From CBDCME01 sp965218865 (GTDB lineage: Bacteria; Pseudomonadota; Alphaproteobacteria; JAAXGF01), in the NCBI GenBank assembly GCA_965218865.1, contig CBDCME010000031.1:28439-92438 (forward strand): DNA of 64,000 nt, given 5' to 3'. Position 1 is the stretch's first letter, and every line of letters begins with the position of its first letter. Under the pieces are notes generated by a model. It searched no databases, was not told the origin of the DNA, and was given only the letters and a program-made list of their open reading frames with translations. The position numbers and the translations under genes were made by a program. Below are positions 55,768-63,977 of the stretch, piece by piece.

Positions 55768-55978
55768 CGGATTGGAATTCCTATCATGGCGTTCCGAGAT
55801 TGCAACCCGCCGTTGAACGGGAACACGGGCCGTTTGAGGCAAGGGTCGAGGTAACTCGTGGGATGGCGGTCGGATGCGCGGCCGGCCAAGTCGGCGGTCG
55901 GAGTCCGCGCCGCCATCTCCGGTTCCAATTCAACGGCTGTTCTTGGAAACAACCAACGCGACGAAGACGGAGGAAATC

Positions 55979-56785
55979 ATGGATTATGTAAAACCGCCCG
56001 ATATAGCGAAGACCATGGTCGCCGTGGGCACGGTGAAGTGCGGCCTGAGCCCCTTGCCGCTTCTATGGCGGGGCGCCTTGGCCGGCGCCTATCTCGCCGT
56101 GGCGACGAGCATGGCGGTGACCGCCGCCGTGCAGACCGGGTTGCCCATCGTGGGCGCGATCATCTTTCCATTCGGATTGTGTCTCGTCATTCTGCTTGGC
56201 ACGGAGCTTCTTACCGGCAGCTTCGCGCTGTTGCCGTGCGCCGCGGTCGAGGGAAACCCGGGATGCGGCTGGGGCACCGTTATCGTCAATTGGTGCTGGG
56301 TTTTCGTCGGAAACATGCTTGGTAGCGTGGCCTACGCGGCGCTGTTCGCAATCTCTGCGACGATGATGGGCAGCCTTGAGGTGTCCACGGTCGGCGCCAA
56401 GATCGTTGCCATCGCCGAGGCGAAGACGATCGCCTACGCGGCCCATGGGGAGGCTGGGATGATTACGGTTTTCGTCAAGGCGATACTGTGCAACTGGTTG
56501 GTGAGCCTCGCGGTGGTGATGTCGTTCGCGACGACGTCGCTGGCCAGCAAGATGCTCGCCATATGGGGCCCGGTGATGCTGTTCTTCGCGCAGGGCTTCG
56601 AACACACCGTCGTCAACATGTTCATGATCCCCGCAGGAATGATGATGGGCGCCAACGTCGGTGTCGATGACTGGTGGCTTTGGAACCAAATTCCGGTAAC
56701 CCTCGGCAACCTCGTCGGTGGTCTGTTCTTCACCGGATGGGCGATCTATTTGACCCATCGTCCTCCAAAGGAAGCCGGGGGCTGA
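55979..56785 (+). CDS. Formate/nitrite transporter (FNT) family channel
   Basis: 268 residues with six membrane helices. FNT signatures are visible: GALAGAYLAVATSMAVTAAV in helix 1, GTELLTGSFALLPCAAVEG in the second conserved block, NWLVSLAVVMSF (N in helix 5) and GFEHTVVNMFMIPAGMM with the conserved His at the channel constriction. FNT proteins carry formate, nitrite or hydrosulfide. ATG 55979 follows GGAGG. The gene starts 211 bp after cynS in the same direction; a role in cyanate or bicarbonate/nitrite movement is an inference. TGA stop 56783-56785 is one copy of the IS630 target triplet. Confidence 0.87.
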   Translation: MDYVKPPDIAKTMVAVGTVKCGLSPLPLLWRGALAGAYLAVATSMAVTAAVQTGLPIVGAIIFPFGLCLVILLGTELLTGSFALLPCAAVEGNPGCGWGTVIVNWCWVFVGNMLGSVAYAALFAISATMMGSLEVSTVGAKIVAIAEAKTIAYAAHGEAGMITVFVKAILCNWLVSLAVVMSFATTSLASKMLAIWGPVMLFFAQGFEHTVVNMFMIPAGMMMGANVGVDDWWLWNQIPVTLGNLVGGLFFTGWAIYLTHRPPKEAGG

Positions 56786-57952
56786 TACCAACCGCCCTTA
56801 ACATTGACTTGTGCGAGCCCACGCTCTGAGGCCGATGGACATGATCTTCCAAGGTTGGTCGGTCGGGTTGTTCCAGGCTTGGCAAGAGGCCTCGACGATG
56901 GCTTCATAGGAGTCGAAGACACGATTGGAGAGCCAGTTCTGGCGGAGGTATTGCCAGACATTTTCGGCGGGATTGAGCTCCGGGGACTTGGGTGGCAAAG
57001 GCACGAGGGAGATGTTCTCCGGGATGCCGAGTTTGGCAGTGGTGTGCCATGCGGCTTGGTCGAGCAGCACGACGGCATGGGCGTTTGAGGCAACGGCCCG
57101 GCTGATTTCCTCGAGATGCAGGTCCATGGCTTCAGTATTGGCGCGCGGCATGACCAGCGCCGCGCCCTCACCGCGCTCGGGGCAGATGGCGCCGAAGAGA
57201 TACGCCGAAGAGGTCCGTAGGTCCTTGACCTGGCGCGGGCGCGATCCCTTTGGGGCCCACTGGCGCACCAGGCTATTCTTCTGGCCGACGCGCATTTCAT
57301 CTTGAAACCAAACCTCTATGGGCGTGTCCGGTGGCTGTGCCGCTACGATTTTTGCCAAGTGTTCGGGAAAACTTTTTTTAAATTCCTCCTGTGCCCGCGC
57401 ATCCTGGCCGACGTGGCGCGGGCGCGCGGAAATATGCGAGAACCCGAGCGCGGCCAGCAGCTTGCCGACGCTCCGCTCGTGATAGTCCACGCCGAAGCGC
57501 GTTCGGATCAGTTGCTTGAGATCGATGCAGCGCCAGCGCACGACCCCATCCCGTTCGGGATCGGGACCGGCCTCGATAGCCCGCGAAAGCGCCGCCATTT
57601 GCGACGGCGTCAACCGACGCAACGCCCCGTTCGGCTTGCGGTCGATCAGACCGGCCGGACCTCCCGCGTTGAACCGGTGAACCCAGTCCCGCAACGTCTG
57701 CCGATCCATGCCGCCAATACCCGCCGCGCACGCTCTATCCATCCCATCGTAGATGGCCGCCATCGACAAAAGCCGTCGCGCCTGGTTCCCATCATCGCTC
57801 CGTGCCGCAAGAACACGGACTCTTTCAGCATCAAAGTCGTTTCGCAAAGGAATCGTTGGCATTGAACACACTCCCTTGTTGCCAACAACCTTGAATCACA
57901 CAAAACCTAGCGTGTAAACCTTTGCGCGAGTCAAACTCTAGGGCGGTTGGTA
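56786..57952 (-). mobile_element. IS630-like insertion sequence, copy 5
   Basis: 1167 bp, reverse orientation, flanks TGA (56783-56785, 57953-57955). Contains A7, so one intact transposase. Confidence 0.94.
56798..57862 (-). CDS. IS630-family DDE transposase, intact
   Basis: Same length and motifs as copy 1 (WFQDEMR, VLLDQAAWH, NPAENVW). Differences against it are few, for example ASNAHAV instead of APNAHAV and NNPTDQPW instead of NNLTNRPW. ATG 57862. Confidence 0.92.
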   Translation of the reverse strand: MPTIPLRNDFDAERVRVLAARSDDGNQARRLLSMAAIYDGMDRACAAGIGGMDRQTLRDWVHRFNAGGPAGLIDRKPNGALRRLTPSQMAALSRAIEAGPDPERDGVVRWRCIDLKQLIRTRFGVDYHERSVGKLLAALGFSHISARPRHVGQDARAQEEFKKSFPEHLAKIVAAQPPDTPIEVWFQDEMRVGQKNSLVRQWAPKGSRPRQVKDLRTSSAYLFGAICPERGEGAALVMPRANTEAMDLHLEEISRAVASNAHAVVLLDQAAWHTTAKLGIPENISLVPLPPKSPELNPAENVWQYLRQNWLSNRVFDSYEAIVEASCQAWNNPTDQPWKIMSIGLRAWARTSQC

Positions 57953-58086
57953 TGAGTCACTTCTTACCGCTTCTCCTCTCCACGATCTCCTGGAACAATC
58001 CCAGGGGATCGCTCACCCCCACGTGTAATCGATACCACGCCCCTCAACCTACGTAGACCGCAAGGTCCATCGGCGTTAGGACACCG

Positions 58087-59439
58087 TCAACCTTGCGTGA
58101 CCGCCAGCGCCAAGGCGTCGGCCGTCGTGACGGCCCGGGAACCTTCGGTCTTGTTGTGTTTTTCCAGTTTCGCTGAGAGGTTTACCGCGTTGCCGATGAC
58201 CGTGTATTCGAGACGGCTCGCATCGCCAACGGCACCGTAGACCACTGGGCCGATAGCGAGCCCGATACCGAATTCCATCGCCGCCTTGCCGTACGCTTTG
58301 CGCTCGCTGTTCCATGCATCCACCTCCTCGAGTATGGCCAGCATCGCGCGCAAGGCGTCCGCGGCGTAGGTCTCGGTCTTTAACGCCACGCCGAAGGTGG
58401 CCATGATTTCGTCGCCAAGGAACTTATCGATCGAGCCGCCGTGCCTCTGGATGACCGGCACCATGCGTCCCTGGTACTCGGCGAGTAAGGCCATGACGTC
58501 GTTCGCCGATATCTTCTGAGCCATGGCCGTGAACCCCCGAATGTCCAGGATCATGATCGCGGCGTTGCGAATTTCGCCGTGTCCCGGATCGACCATCTGC
58601 TCTGACTGAACGATCTCATCGACCACCTCGGGCGCGAAGAAACGCGAAAGATCCGTGACGGCAGCATGTTCGGTGACCGACCGGATCAAAAGCCGCTCCG
58701 CGCGTAGCAAGACGATGCCCAGGATGGCCGTGACCATGAGTATCGAAATGACCTTATCGAATTCACCACCCAATAGAATTTTCGATGAGGTTAGGTAACG
58801 GACGTAATCACGGGTGAGTCGATCCTCGGGCATGTCGCCGGAAAGCAACGCATACGCTAGCAACGAAAGCCATCCCACGGCCGCGACCGAACCCGCCCAG
58901 ACGACGTCGCGCGGTTCAAAGCGTAGCGCCCGCAAAGCGATAAAGATGAACATGTACAGCATGGTCGGTGCCTTGAGAGAGAATCCTGGCTCCTGGCCGT
59001 ACTGAAGGTGAAAGCTCCAAATCGTGCCGACCAGCAGGGCCATGTCCAAGAAAATGGACACCATGACGACGGCGCCCGGCAAACGGCCGCGGTGCGACGC
59101 GATCAGTCGTCCGGCGGTAAAGATATAGTATAGGCCCAGCGCCCAGGGCACCGGCTCGAACAGCGCATCCTCTGAAAACGTCGTCGGCGCTGTGGCATAC
59201 AAAACCGCGAATGTCGAGACCATCACGAGCTGGCACCAACCGATGAGGATTTCGCCCTGATCTTGCTGGCGTTTAAGGCTTTCGGCGACGCGTGGAGGAA
59301 CGCGTACATTTACCGGTTCGCCCAGAAAAAAATTCCCGATTCGGAAGGCAACAAACTTATTGGCCGGCCGGCCGTCAGAGGTCGTGAGATGCTCGGGTTG
59401 CCTAACCCCCGCCGTGTGCCCGCTGTCTTGTTGATTCAA
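58087..59439 (-). CDS. Class III adenylate/guanylate cyclase with membrane domain
   Basis: 450 residues. Membrane part (about 65-245) with at least five helices (LIGWCQLVMVSTFAVLYA, AVVMVSIFLDMALLVGTIW, MLYMFIFIALRALRF). The cyclase domain follows at about 260-440: AAIMILDIRGFTAMAQKIS (metal-binding Asp and substrate region) and IDKFLGDEIMATFG (second Asp), EYTVIGNAVNLSAKLE (Asn...Arg-type end). So it makes cAMP or cGMP. The frame stops directly after ALALAVTQG, earlier than usual in this group, where 20-30 further residues often follow. Start ATG 59439 is the most upstream; MFRIGNFFL-type starts are possible. Confidence 0.85.
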   Translation of the reverse strand: MNQQDSGHTAGVRQPEHLTTSDGRPANKFVAFRIGNFFLGEPVNVRVPPRVAESLKRQQDQGEILIGWCQLVMVSTFAVLYATAPTTFSEDALFEPVPWALGLYYIFTAGRLIASHRGRLPGAVVMVSIFLDMALLVGTIWSFHLQYGQEPGFSLKAPTMLYMFIFIALRALRFEPRDVVWAGSVAAVGWLSLLAYALLSGDMPEDRLTRDYVRYLTSSKILLGGEFDKVISILMVTAILGIVLLRAERLLIRSVTEHAAVTDLSRFFAPEVVDEIVQSEQMVDPGHGEIRNAAIMILDIRGFTAMAQKISANDVMALLAEYQGRMVPVIQRHGGSIDKFLGDEIMATFGVALKTETYAADALRAMLAILEEVDAWNSERKAYGKAAMEFGIGLAIGPVVYGAVGDASRLEYTVIGNAVNLSAKLEKHNKTEGSRAVTTADALALAVTQG

Positions 59440-59516
59440 CTCGGGATCCTCGTCATAGGGAAAACTGAGTAGGAGGTATTGCAGCCTCGGGATTAGCAGG
59501 GCAATGTCCCGGCTGA

Positions 59517-60944
59517 TGTTGAAAAAGTGAGGTAGGCGTCATTCGCCTGGAACCGTTAGGCTCTGGGTGTTGAATCCATCAAGGAGAACGACGCCATGAC
59601 CAAGCCTACACGGAACAGCCGCCTTTCGAAACTGTTGGAGATCCCGCTTCCGCTGTTGCCGCCGGCCTTGCCGGAGGCTTTTGATGATCTGCGCATGAGC
59701 GTGGATCGCTTTTGCCTGTTGGCCGGGGTGGAGACCCTGGGCGAGATGCTGGACGAGGATAGCGAGGTGCTCTGCGGAGCGCGCCACGCCCGCACGGCCG
59801 AGCGGCAGGGCCATCGCTGGGGGACAACCCAGAGCGAGATTGCCTATCACGGGGGCAAGGTGAAGCTGACGCGCCCGCGGGTGCGCGATCTTGCGGGCAA
59901 GGAGATGAGCTTGCCGAGCTGGGAGTTGCTCTCGGACCCGGCGCTTTTGCAGTCCTGGGCGATGAACATCATGCTGCTTACGGTTTCGACCCGCAAGTAC
60001 GCGCGCGCCGTGCGCCTGCCCGGCGAGGCCAGCGGCGACTTGCCGGCACGCGCGGGCGATGCGACCTCGAAGTCCGCGGTCTCGCGGCGCTTCGTGGCCA
60101 TGACGCGCAAGAAGCTGAAGGCCTTCCTGGCCAGCGACCTTTCGGATCTCGATCTCCTGGTCATCCAGATCGACGGGCTGCACGTCGGCGATCACGTGTT
60201 GCTGGCAGCTATTGGCATCGACGGCGCGGGCGAGAAGCATGTTCTAGGCCTGGCCGAAGGTGCCACGGAGAATGCCGCCACGGTGCAGGCGCTGCTCGAC
60301 AACCTGACCGCCCGCGGCCTCGACCCGGAAGTGCCCCGGCTCTTCATCGTCGACGGCGCCAAGGCGCTCTCCAAGGCGATCAAGCGGACCTTCGGGCCGG
60401 TGGCCGCCCTCCAGCGCTGCCAGGTCCACAAGGGCCGCAACATCATCGAGCGCCTCGACGAAAGCCTTCATGCCGGCGTCAAGAAGGCGCTCAGGCAAGC
60501 CTGGGACCAAGACGATGCCGAGAAAGCCGAACGCCTCATGAAGAACCTGGCGCGCCGCCTGGAGACCGAGGCCCCCGGCGTTTCGGCTTCCATCCTGGAG
60601 GGCCTGGATGAGATCCTCACCGTGATCCGCTTGGGCCTGCCGCCCAAGCTCAGGCGCTCCTTGGCCTGCACCAACGCCATCGAGAATGCCTTGGGAACGG
60701 TCAGGATGGTGCAGCACAATGTCAAGCGCTGGCGCAACGCCGAGATGGCCTTGCGATGGACCGCCGCCGGCCTCCTGGAAGCCCAAAAGACCTCCGTCGC
60801 CTCAAGGCCTACCGGCAACTCCCCATCCTCAGAGCTGCCCTCGAGGATCACGTGAAAAAGGCAAAAGCGAAAAGCGCCATTGAAACCATCAAAGAGGCCG
60901 CCTAGCCTCGAAGCCCAACCATGCCTGCCTCGCCTTTTTCAACA
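59517..60944 (+). mobile_element. Second IS256-family element
   Basis: 1428 bp bounded by TGTTGAAAAAGTGAGGTAGG (59517) and the matching complement GCCTGCCTCGCCTTTTTCAACA-type end (to 60944). Flanks are not duplicated. Different from the element at 42799. Confidence 0.85.
59596..60905 (+). pseudogene. IS256 (mutator) transposase, C-terminal frameshift
   Basis: Intact from MTKPTRNSRLSKLLEIPLPL through the DDE positions (LLVIQIDGLHVGDH, PRLFIVDGAKALSKAI and the Glu in LACTNAIENALGTVR). Near 60790 (CCCAAAAGACC) the frame shifts; the other frame continues RRLKAYRQLPILRAALEDHV and ends SAIETIKEAA at 60905. Only the last 40 residues are affected, so the protein may still fold, but the normal end is lost. 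Confidence 0.87.
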
Positions 60945-60968
60945 GAGCATGGGACATCGCCTTCTCCC

Positions 60969-61598
60969 TTAAGGCCCAAGGATAACGACGCACCCGGCGG
61001 CGAATAGTAGCGCCCAGCCGAACGGAGCGACGCTTGGCAGGCCTGTAGCAATCTGTGACTTCGGTATTACCCAGTTGGACGCAATGTTGATCCTTCGAAA
61101 CGCGGAAACGTCTTTGAAGCGCTTTTCCGGCGACGGCCAGATGTCTGGCGGAGGCTCCTCGCCGAACATGCGAGCGTAGGAATCGAGCGTCGCTCGGTAC
61201 CAGTCGCGGAACTTCGCGCATTCCGCCGCACCGCCGCGGGTCGGCCCGTGGTGAAACGGACGGTTGAGGCCTTGGCCGCAGAACTCGTCCCAGTAGCTAC
61301 TGGTATACAGCAAATGCAGGTGCCAAGCCTGGTCTACCTCTTCCGAGGGCGTCACGGGATGTCCGGCCCGCATCCCGAGGTAGCAGAATCGCTTGTACTC
61401 CTCGATCGCCCGACGGGCGAAATCCAGCGACCACCCGTTCTCGCGCGCCTGGCGCTTCGAGAAGGTGAATCGGACGCTCGGATCATCCAACCGGAAGTCT
61501 CGGATACGAACCCACAGGGGATCGTCGAAAAAACTTTTCAACACATCGTCCTCCTGTTTAACGGGATGCCCGGTCCCGGCGGTCAAGTTGGTCCTCAC
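60969..61598 (-). CDS. GRDP-like (DUF1399) protein with C-terminal helix
   Basis: About 209 residues, or fewer from a later start near VLKSFFDDP. The conserved part is FARRAIEEYKRFCYLGMRAG followed by HPVTPSEEVDQAWHLHLLYT and SSYWDEFCGQ, the W-H-x-H-L-L core of the glycine-rich domain-containing protein family; one membrane helix lies at the end (PFGWALLFAAGCVVILG). Function unknown. The stop codon is only 25 bp from the IS256 end, so the natural C-terminus may have been lost to the insertion. Confidence 0.7.
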   Translation of the reverse strand: MRTNLTAGTGHPVKQEDDVLKSFFDDPLWVRIRDFRLDDPSVRFTFSKRQARENGWSLDFARRAIEEYKRFCYLGMRAGHPVTPSEEVDQAWHLHLLYTSSYWDEFCGQGLNRPFHHGPTRGGAAECAKFRDWYRATLDSYARMFGEEPPPDIWPSPEKRFKDVSAFRRINIASNWVIPKSQIATGLPSVAPFGWALLFAAGCVVILGP

Positions 61599-61678
61599 CC
61601 ACAGCCGCCTCAGCCGCCGTTAACGGCGTCACTCATCTTCGTATCACCGTCGTCGCTGTTTGGACCGGCTGCGAACCC

Positions 61679-61891
61679 CTAAACCAAGCCGCTCATAGCA
61701 AGAGACCGAAATAATGGTACGGAGACCGCGGCGGTCGGGGTCGGGTAATTGTCGAAAAGCCAGTCGATACCAACCCTGATGCCCAAAAAGATGAGTATGG
61801 CCACGGCCACATTGAGCCCAATTCCGATGACCGACTTAAAATCGCAACAAACCTGATGCCCAACCTTTGTCGCAATAGCTTGCTCGTGCAT
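61679..61891 (-). CDS. Small single-helix membrane protein
   Basis: 70 residues from the ATG of MHEQAIATKVGHQVCC: a cytosolic start with Cys-Cys, one hydrophobic segment (SVIGIGLNVAVAILIFLGIR) and a periplasmic tail. A longer version starts at 61963. Unknown family, in a gap between GRDP-like and truncated comM genes. Moderate support from the well-formed helix. Confidence 0.45.
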   Translation of the reverse strand: MHEQAIATKVGHQVCCDFKSVIGIGLNVAVAILIFLGIRVGIDWLFDNYPTPTAAVSVPLFRSLAMSGLV

Positions 61892-61987
61892 CTTTCTGTC
61901 TCTTTCCCTTCGCCCAAACGACCTCGCTGATTGTTGACGACCTCGCATAGTCAGCTCATTCATCTTCCTGTCTCTTTACCGATTGCT

Positions 61988-62212
61988 TTAAAAATCGATT
62001 ATTGTGAGGCCCTCGGGCTTGGGCGGCAGGCCGATCCCCAGCGCCCCGAAGGCGGCGCGCACGCGCTCGCGCGATTCGGCCACCGCCTTCTCGGCCAAGC
62101 CGACGACGGCGAAGGCCGGGATACCCCCCGCCATGTGGACCAGGACGTCGACGTCCTGGACCTCGATGCCCCGGAAAGCCACGGTGCTGACGTGGGCGAC
62201 CAAATTTTTCAC
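61988..62212 (-). pseudogene. comM: ComM/YifB Mg-chelatase-like ATPase, N-terminal fragment
   Basis: 74 codons from GTG 62212: HVSTVAFRGIEVQDVDVLVH, IPAFAVVGLAEKAVAESRER and VRAAFGALGIGLPPKPEG, a textbook ComM start (LonC domain). A normal ComM has about 500 residues; here a TAA follows immediately after LTIIDF, replacing the LPPKRITVNLAPADL region. ComM helps branch migration during natural transformation. The gene starts 6 bp after the gshB stop, so it was in the gshB operon. The agent of truncation is not visible. Confidence 0.82.
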
Positions 62213-62218
62213 CAGGGG

Positions 62219-63169
62219 CTATCGGCGGGCGGTTCGCCGGGCCTCGATCGCGTCCCAGACCCGGGCCTCGAGGCAAACGCCGTCGAATCGGTCGATCTCC
62301 TGCAGGCCGGTCGGCGAGGTGACGTTGATCTCGGTCATATAATCGCCGATCACGTCGATCCCGGCGAAGACGATTCCCCGCTCCTCGAGGGCCGGACCGA
62401 TGGCCTGGCAAATCTCCTTGTCGCGGGCCGAAAGAGTCGTCGCAACCGCGACGCCGCCGACGTGCATGTTCGAACGCGCCTCGCCCTCGGGCGGGATCCG
62501 ATTGAGCGCCCCGACCGCCTCGCCCTCGACGAGGATGATCCGTTTGTCGCCCCCGCGGACCTCGGGAACATAGCGCTGGATGATAATCGGCTCGCGGTAG
62601 AGCCCGGTGTACATTTCCAGGAGCGCCTTGAGATTTTCGTCGCCGGGAGCGATGTGAAAAACGCCGGCGCCGCCGTTGCCGTAGATGGGCTTGAGGATGA
62701 TGTCGCCGTGTTCGACCCGGAATTCGTCGATCAGGCGCGCCTCCGAAGTGATCAGGGTCGGCGGCATGAATTCGCCGAAATGGGTGACGAAAAGCTTCTC
62801 GGGCGCGTTGCGGACGTGGAAGGGATCGTTGACGACCAGGGTCTTGGGGTGGATGTGCTCCAGGAGGTGGGTGGCGGTGATGTAGGCCATGTCGAAGGGC
62901 GGATCCTGGCGCATGAGAACCACGTCCATCAGCGCCAGGTCGAGTTCCTCCACCTCCCCCAGGCTAAAGTGGTTGCCTTTCTTGCGGCGGACCGTCAGGG
63001 GGCGCGCGAGGGCGGCGAGACGGCCGCTCCGGAAGGCCAGGCCACGGGCGAGGTAATGGTAGAGCGCGTGGCCACGGTCTTGGGCCTCGAGCGCCAGGGC
63101 AAAGGTGCTGTCGGCGTTGATGTCGACCGCCTCGATGGGATCCATTTGGATGGCGACGGCGAGGCTCAT
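62219..63169 (-). CDS. gshB: Glutathione synthetase
   Basis: 316 residues with the GshB pattern: MSLAVAIQMDPIEAVDINAD at the N-terminus, the LMRQDPPFDMAYI substrate motif, KTLVVNDPFHVRNAPEKLF, and ATP-grasp signatures GDIILKPIYGNGGAGVFHI and FAGIDVIGDYMTEINVTSPT. It ligates glycine to gamma-glutamylcysteine in the second step of glutathione synthesis in the cytosol. ATG 63169 gives the family's usual length. comM (fragment) follows by 6 bp and the BON lipoprotein lies upstream with a 180-bp gap containing the palindromic repeat. Confidence 0.95.
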   Translation of the reverse strand: MSLAVAIQMDPIEAVDINADSTFALALEAQDRGHALYHYLARGLAFRSGRLAALARPLTVRRKKGNHFSLGEVEELDLALMDVVLMRQDPPFDMAYITATHLLEHIHPKTLVVNDPFHVRNAPEKLFVTHFGEFMPPTLITSEARLIDEFRVEHGDIILKPIYGNGGAGVFHIAPGDENLKALLEMYTGLYREPIIIQRYVPEVRGGDKRIILVEGEAVGALNRIPPEGEARSNMHVGGVAVATTLSARDKEICQAIGPALEERGIVFAGIDVIGDYMTEINVTSPTGLQEIDRFDGVCLEARVWDAIEARRTARR

Positions 63170-63245
63170 CACGGCCCCCGTGGCCAACTCCGGCGGCGGT
63201 GATCTACCAGCGGCACGGGTCCTGCGAGGTTCGAACGCCGCGCCA

Positions 63246-63354
63246 CTAGTGCATCGACCCAAACGGAGGCGACAGCCGAAGTTTGGAAAGTTGATGCATC
63301 GACAAAGGCCTGGTGCACGGGGGCGTGAACGAAGTGAATGCGCCGGTGCACTAG
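63246..63354. repeat. Palindromic repeat, copy b (MITE-like)
   Basis: 109-bp element with CTAGTGCA at the left and TGCACTAG at the right. The right-hand 42 bp are the inverse of copy a at 2595-2638. The right CTAG holds the stop codon of the BON lipoprotein gene. No coding sequence. Confidence 0.75.
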
Positions 63355-63977
63355 GTCGTCGCCGGGTTTTCGACCCGGACGTGGCTGATCACCTTTTGAA
63401 CCCGCGGTATCGTGCGGGCGTACTCGGTGACGAGTTTGAGCTCGCGGTCGTCGCGGGCGATGCCGATCAGATAGACCGTGCCGTTGACCGTTTCGACGTT
63501 GTAATTGATGCTGCGAATTTTCTCGTCGAGCGTGATCCTGCTACGGAGGCGAGTCGTGATCCAGACGTCGGCGGCGTAATCGATGAGGTTCGAGGTGTCG
63601 GACACTTGAATCTCGTTGATGACTTCCTTGACGCCCGGCGCCTGCCACGCCAGTCGTACGGCCTTGATGCGGTTCTCCGGTTTGCGGACGCTTCCGGTCA
63701 AGAGCACGCGGCCTTCGACCGATTCGATGTCGACATCGAGGAACAGGCTCTTGTCGACCATGTTCGAATAAAGCTCGATCCCGATTCGGCTTTCGATCAC
63801 CGCGTCGTCGACGGCGGCGCCGACCGAACGTCTTTGCGCGATCGCCACCCCGCCGGTGGTGGCGGCCGAAGTCGCGACCACGGCCGCGCAGGCGCCGAGG
63901 AGCAACGGGGCCACGAAAACAATCAGGAGGACGAAGGCGTATTTGGTGGTGGTGCAACTTAGATTGCGACAAGACAT
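63351..63977 (-). CDS. BON-domain lipoprotein
   Basis: 208 residues. Signal peptide with lipobox LLLGACA (Cys at about residue 30), a short Ala/Thr-rich linker, then two BON domains: DAVIESRIGIELYSN ... SVEGRVLLTGSVRKPENRIK and VWITTRLRSRITLD ... NYNVETVNGTVYLIGIARDD. BON domains bind phospholipid; the homologues OsmY and DolP protect the outer membrane. Its stop TAG is shared with the palindromic repeat. Head gene of the gshB-comM run, as in other alphaproteobacteria. Confidence 0.9.
   Translation of the reverse strand: MSCRNLSCTTTKYAFVLLIVFVAPLLLGACAAVVATSAATTGGVAIAQRRSVGAAVDDAVIESRIGIELYSNMVDKSLFLDVDIESVEGRVLLTGSVRKPENRIKAVRLAWQAPGVKEVINEIQVSDTSNLIDYAADVWITTRLRSRITLDEKIRSINYNVETVNGTVYLIGIARDDRELKLVTEYARTIPRVQKVISHVRVENPATT

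Noticed and set aside
2640..57952. The repeated 5' and 3' ends of the IS630 copies as CRISPR-like repeats
   Set aside because: They are inverted repeats of full-length elements about 1.17 kb long, not short direct repeats with spacers.
63225..63250. GAGGTTCGAACGCC, which looks like a tRNA T-arm
   Set aside because: The flanking stem does not pair, and no anticodon arm or acceptor stem is present; no tRNA gene was found in the window.
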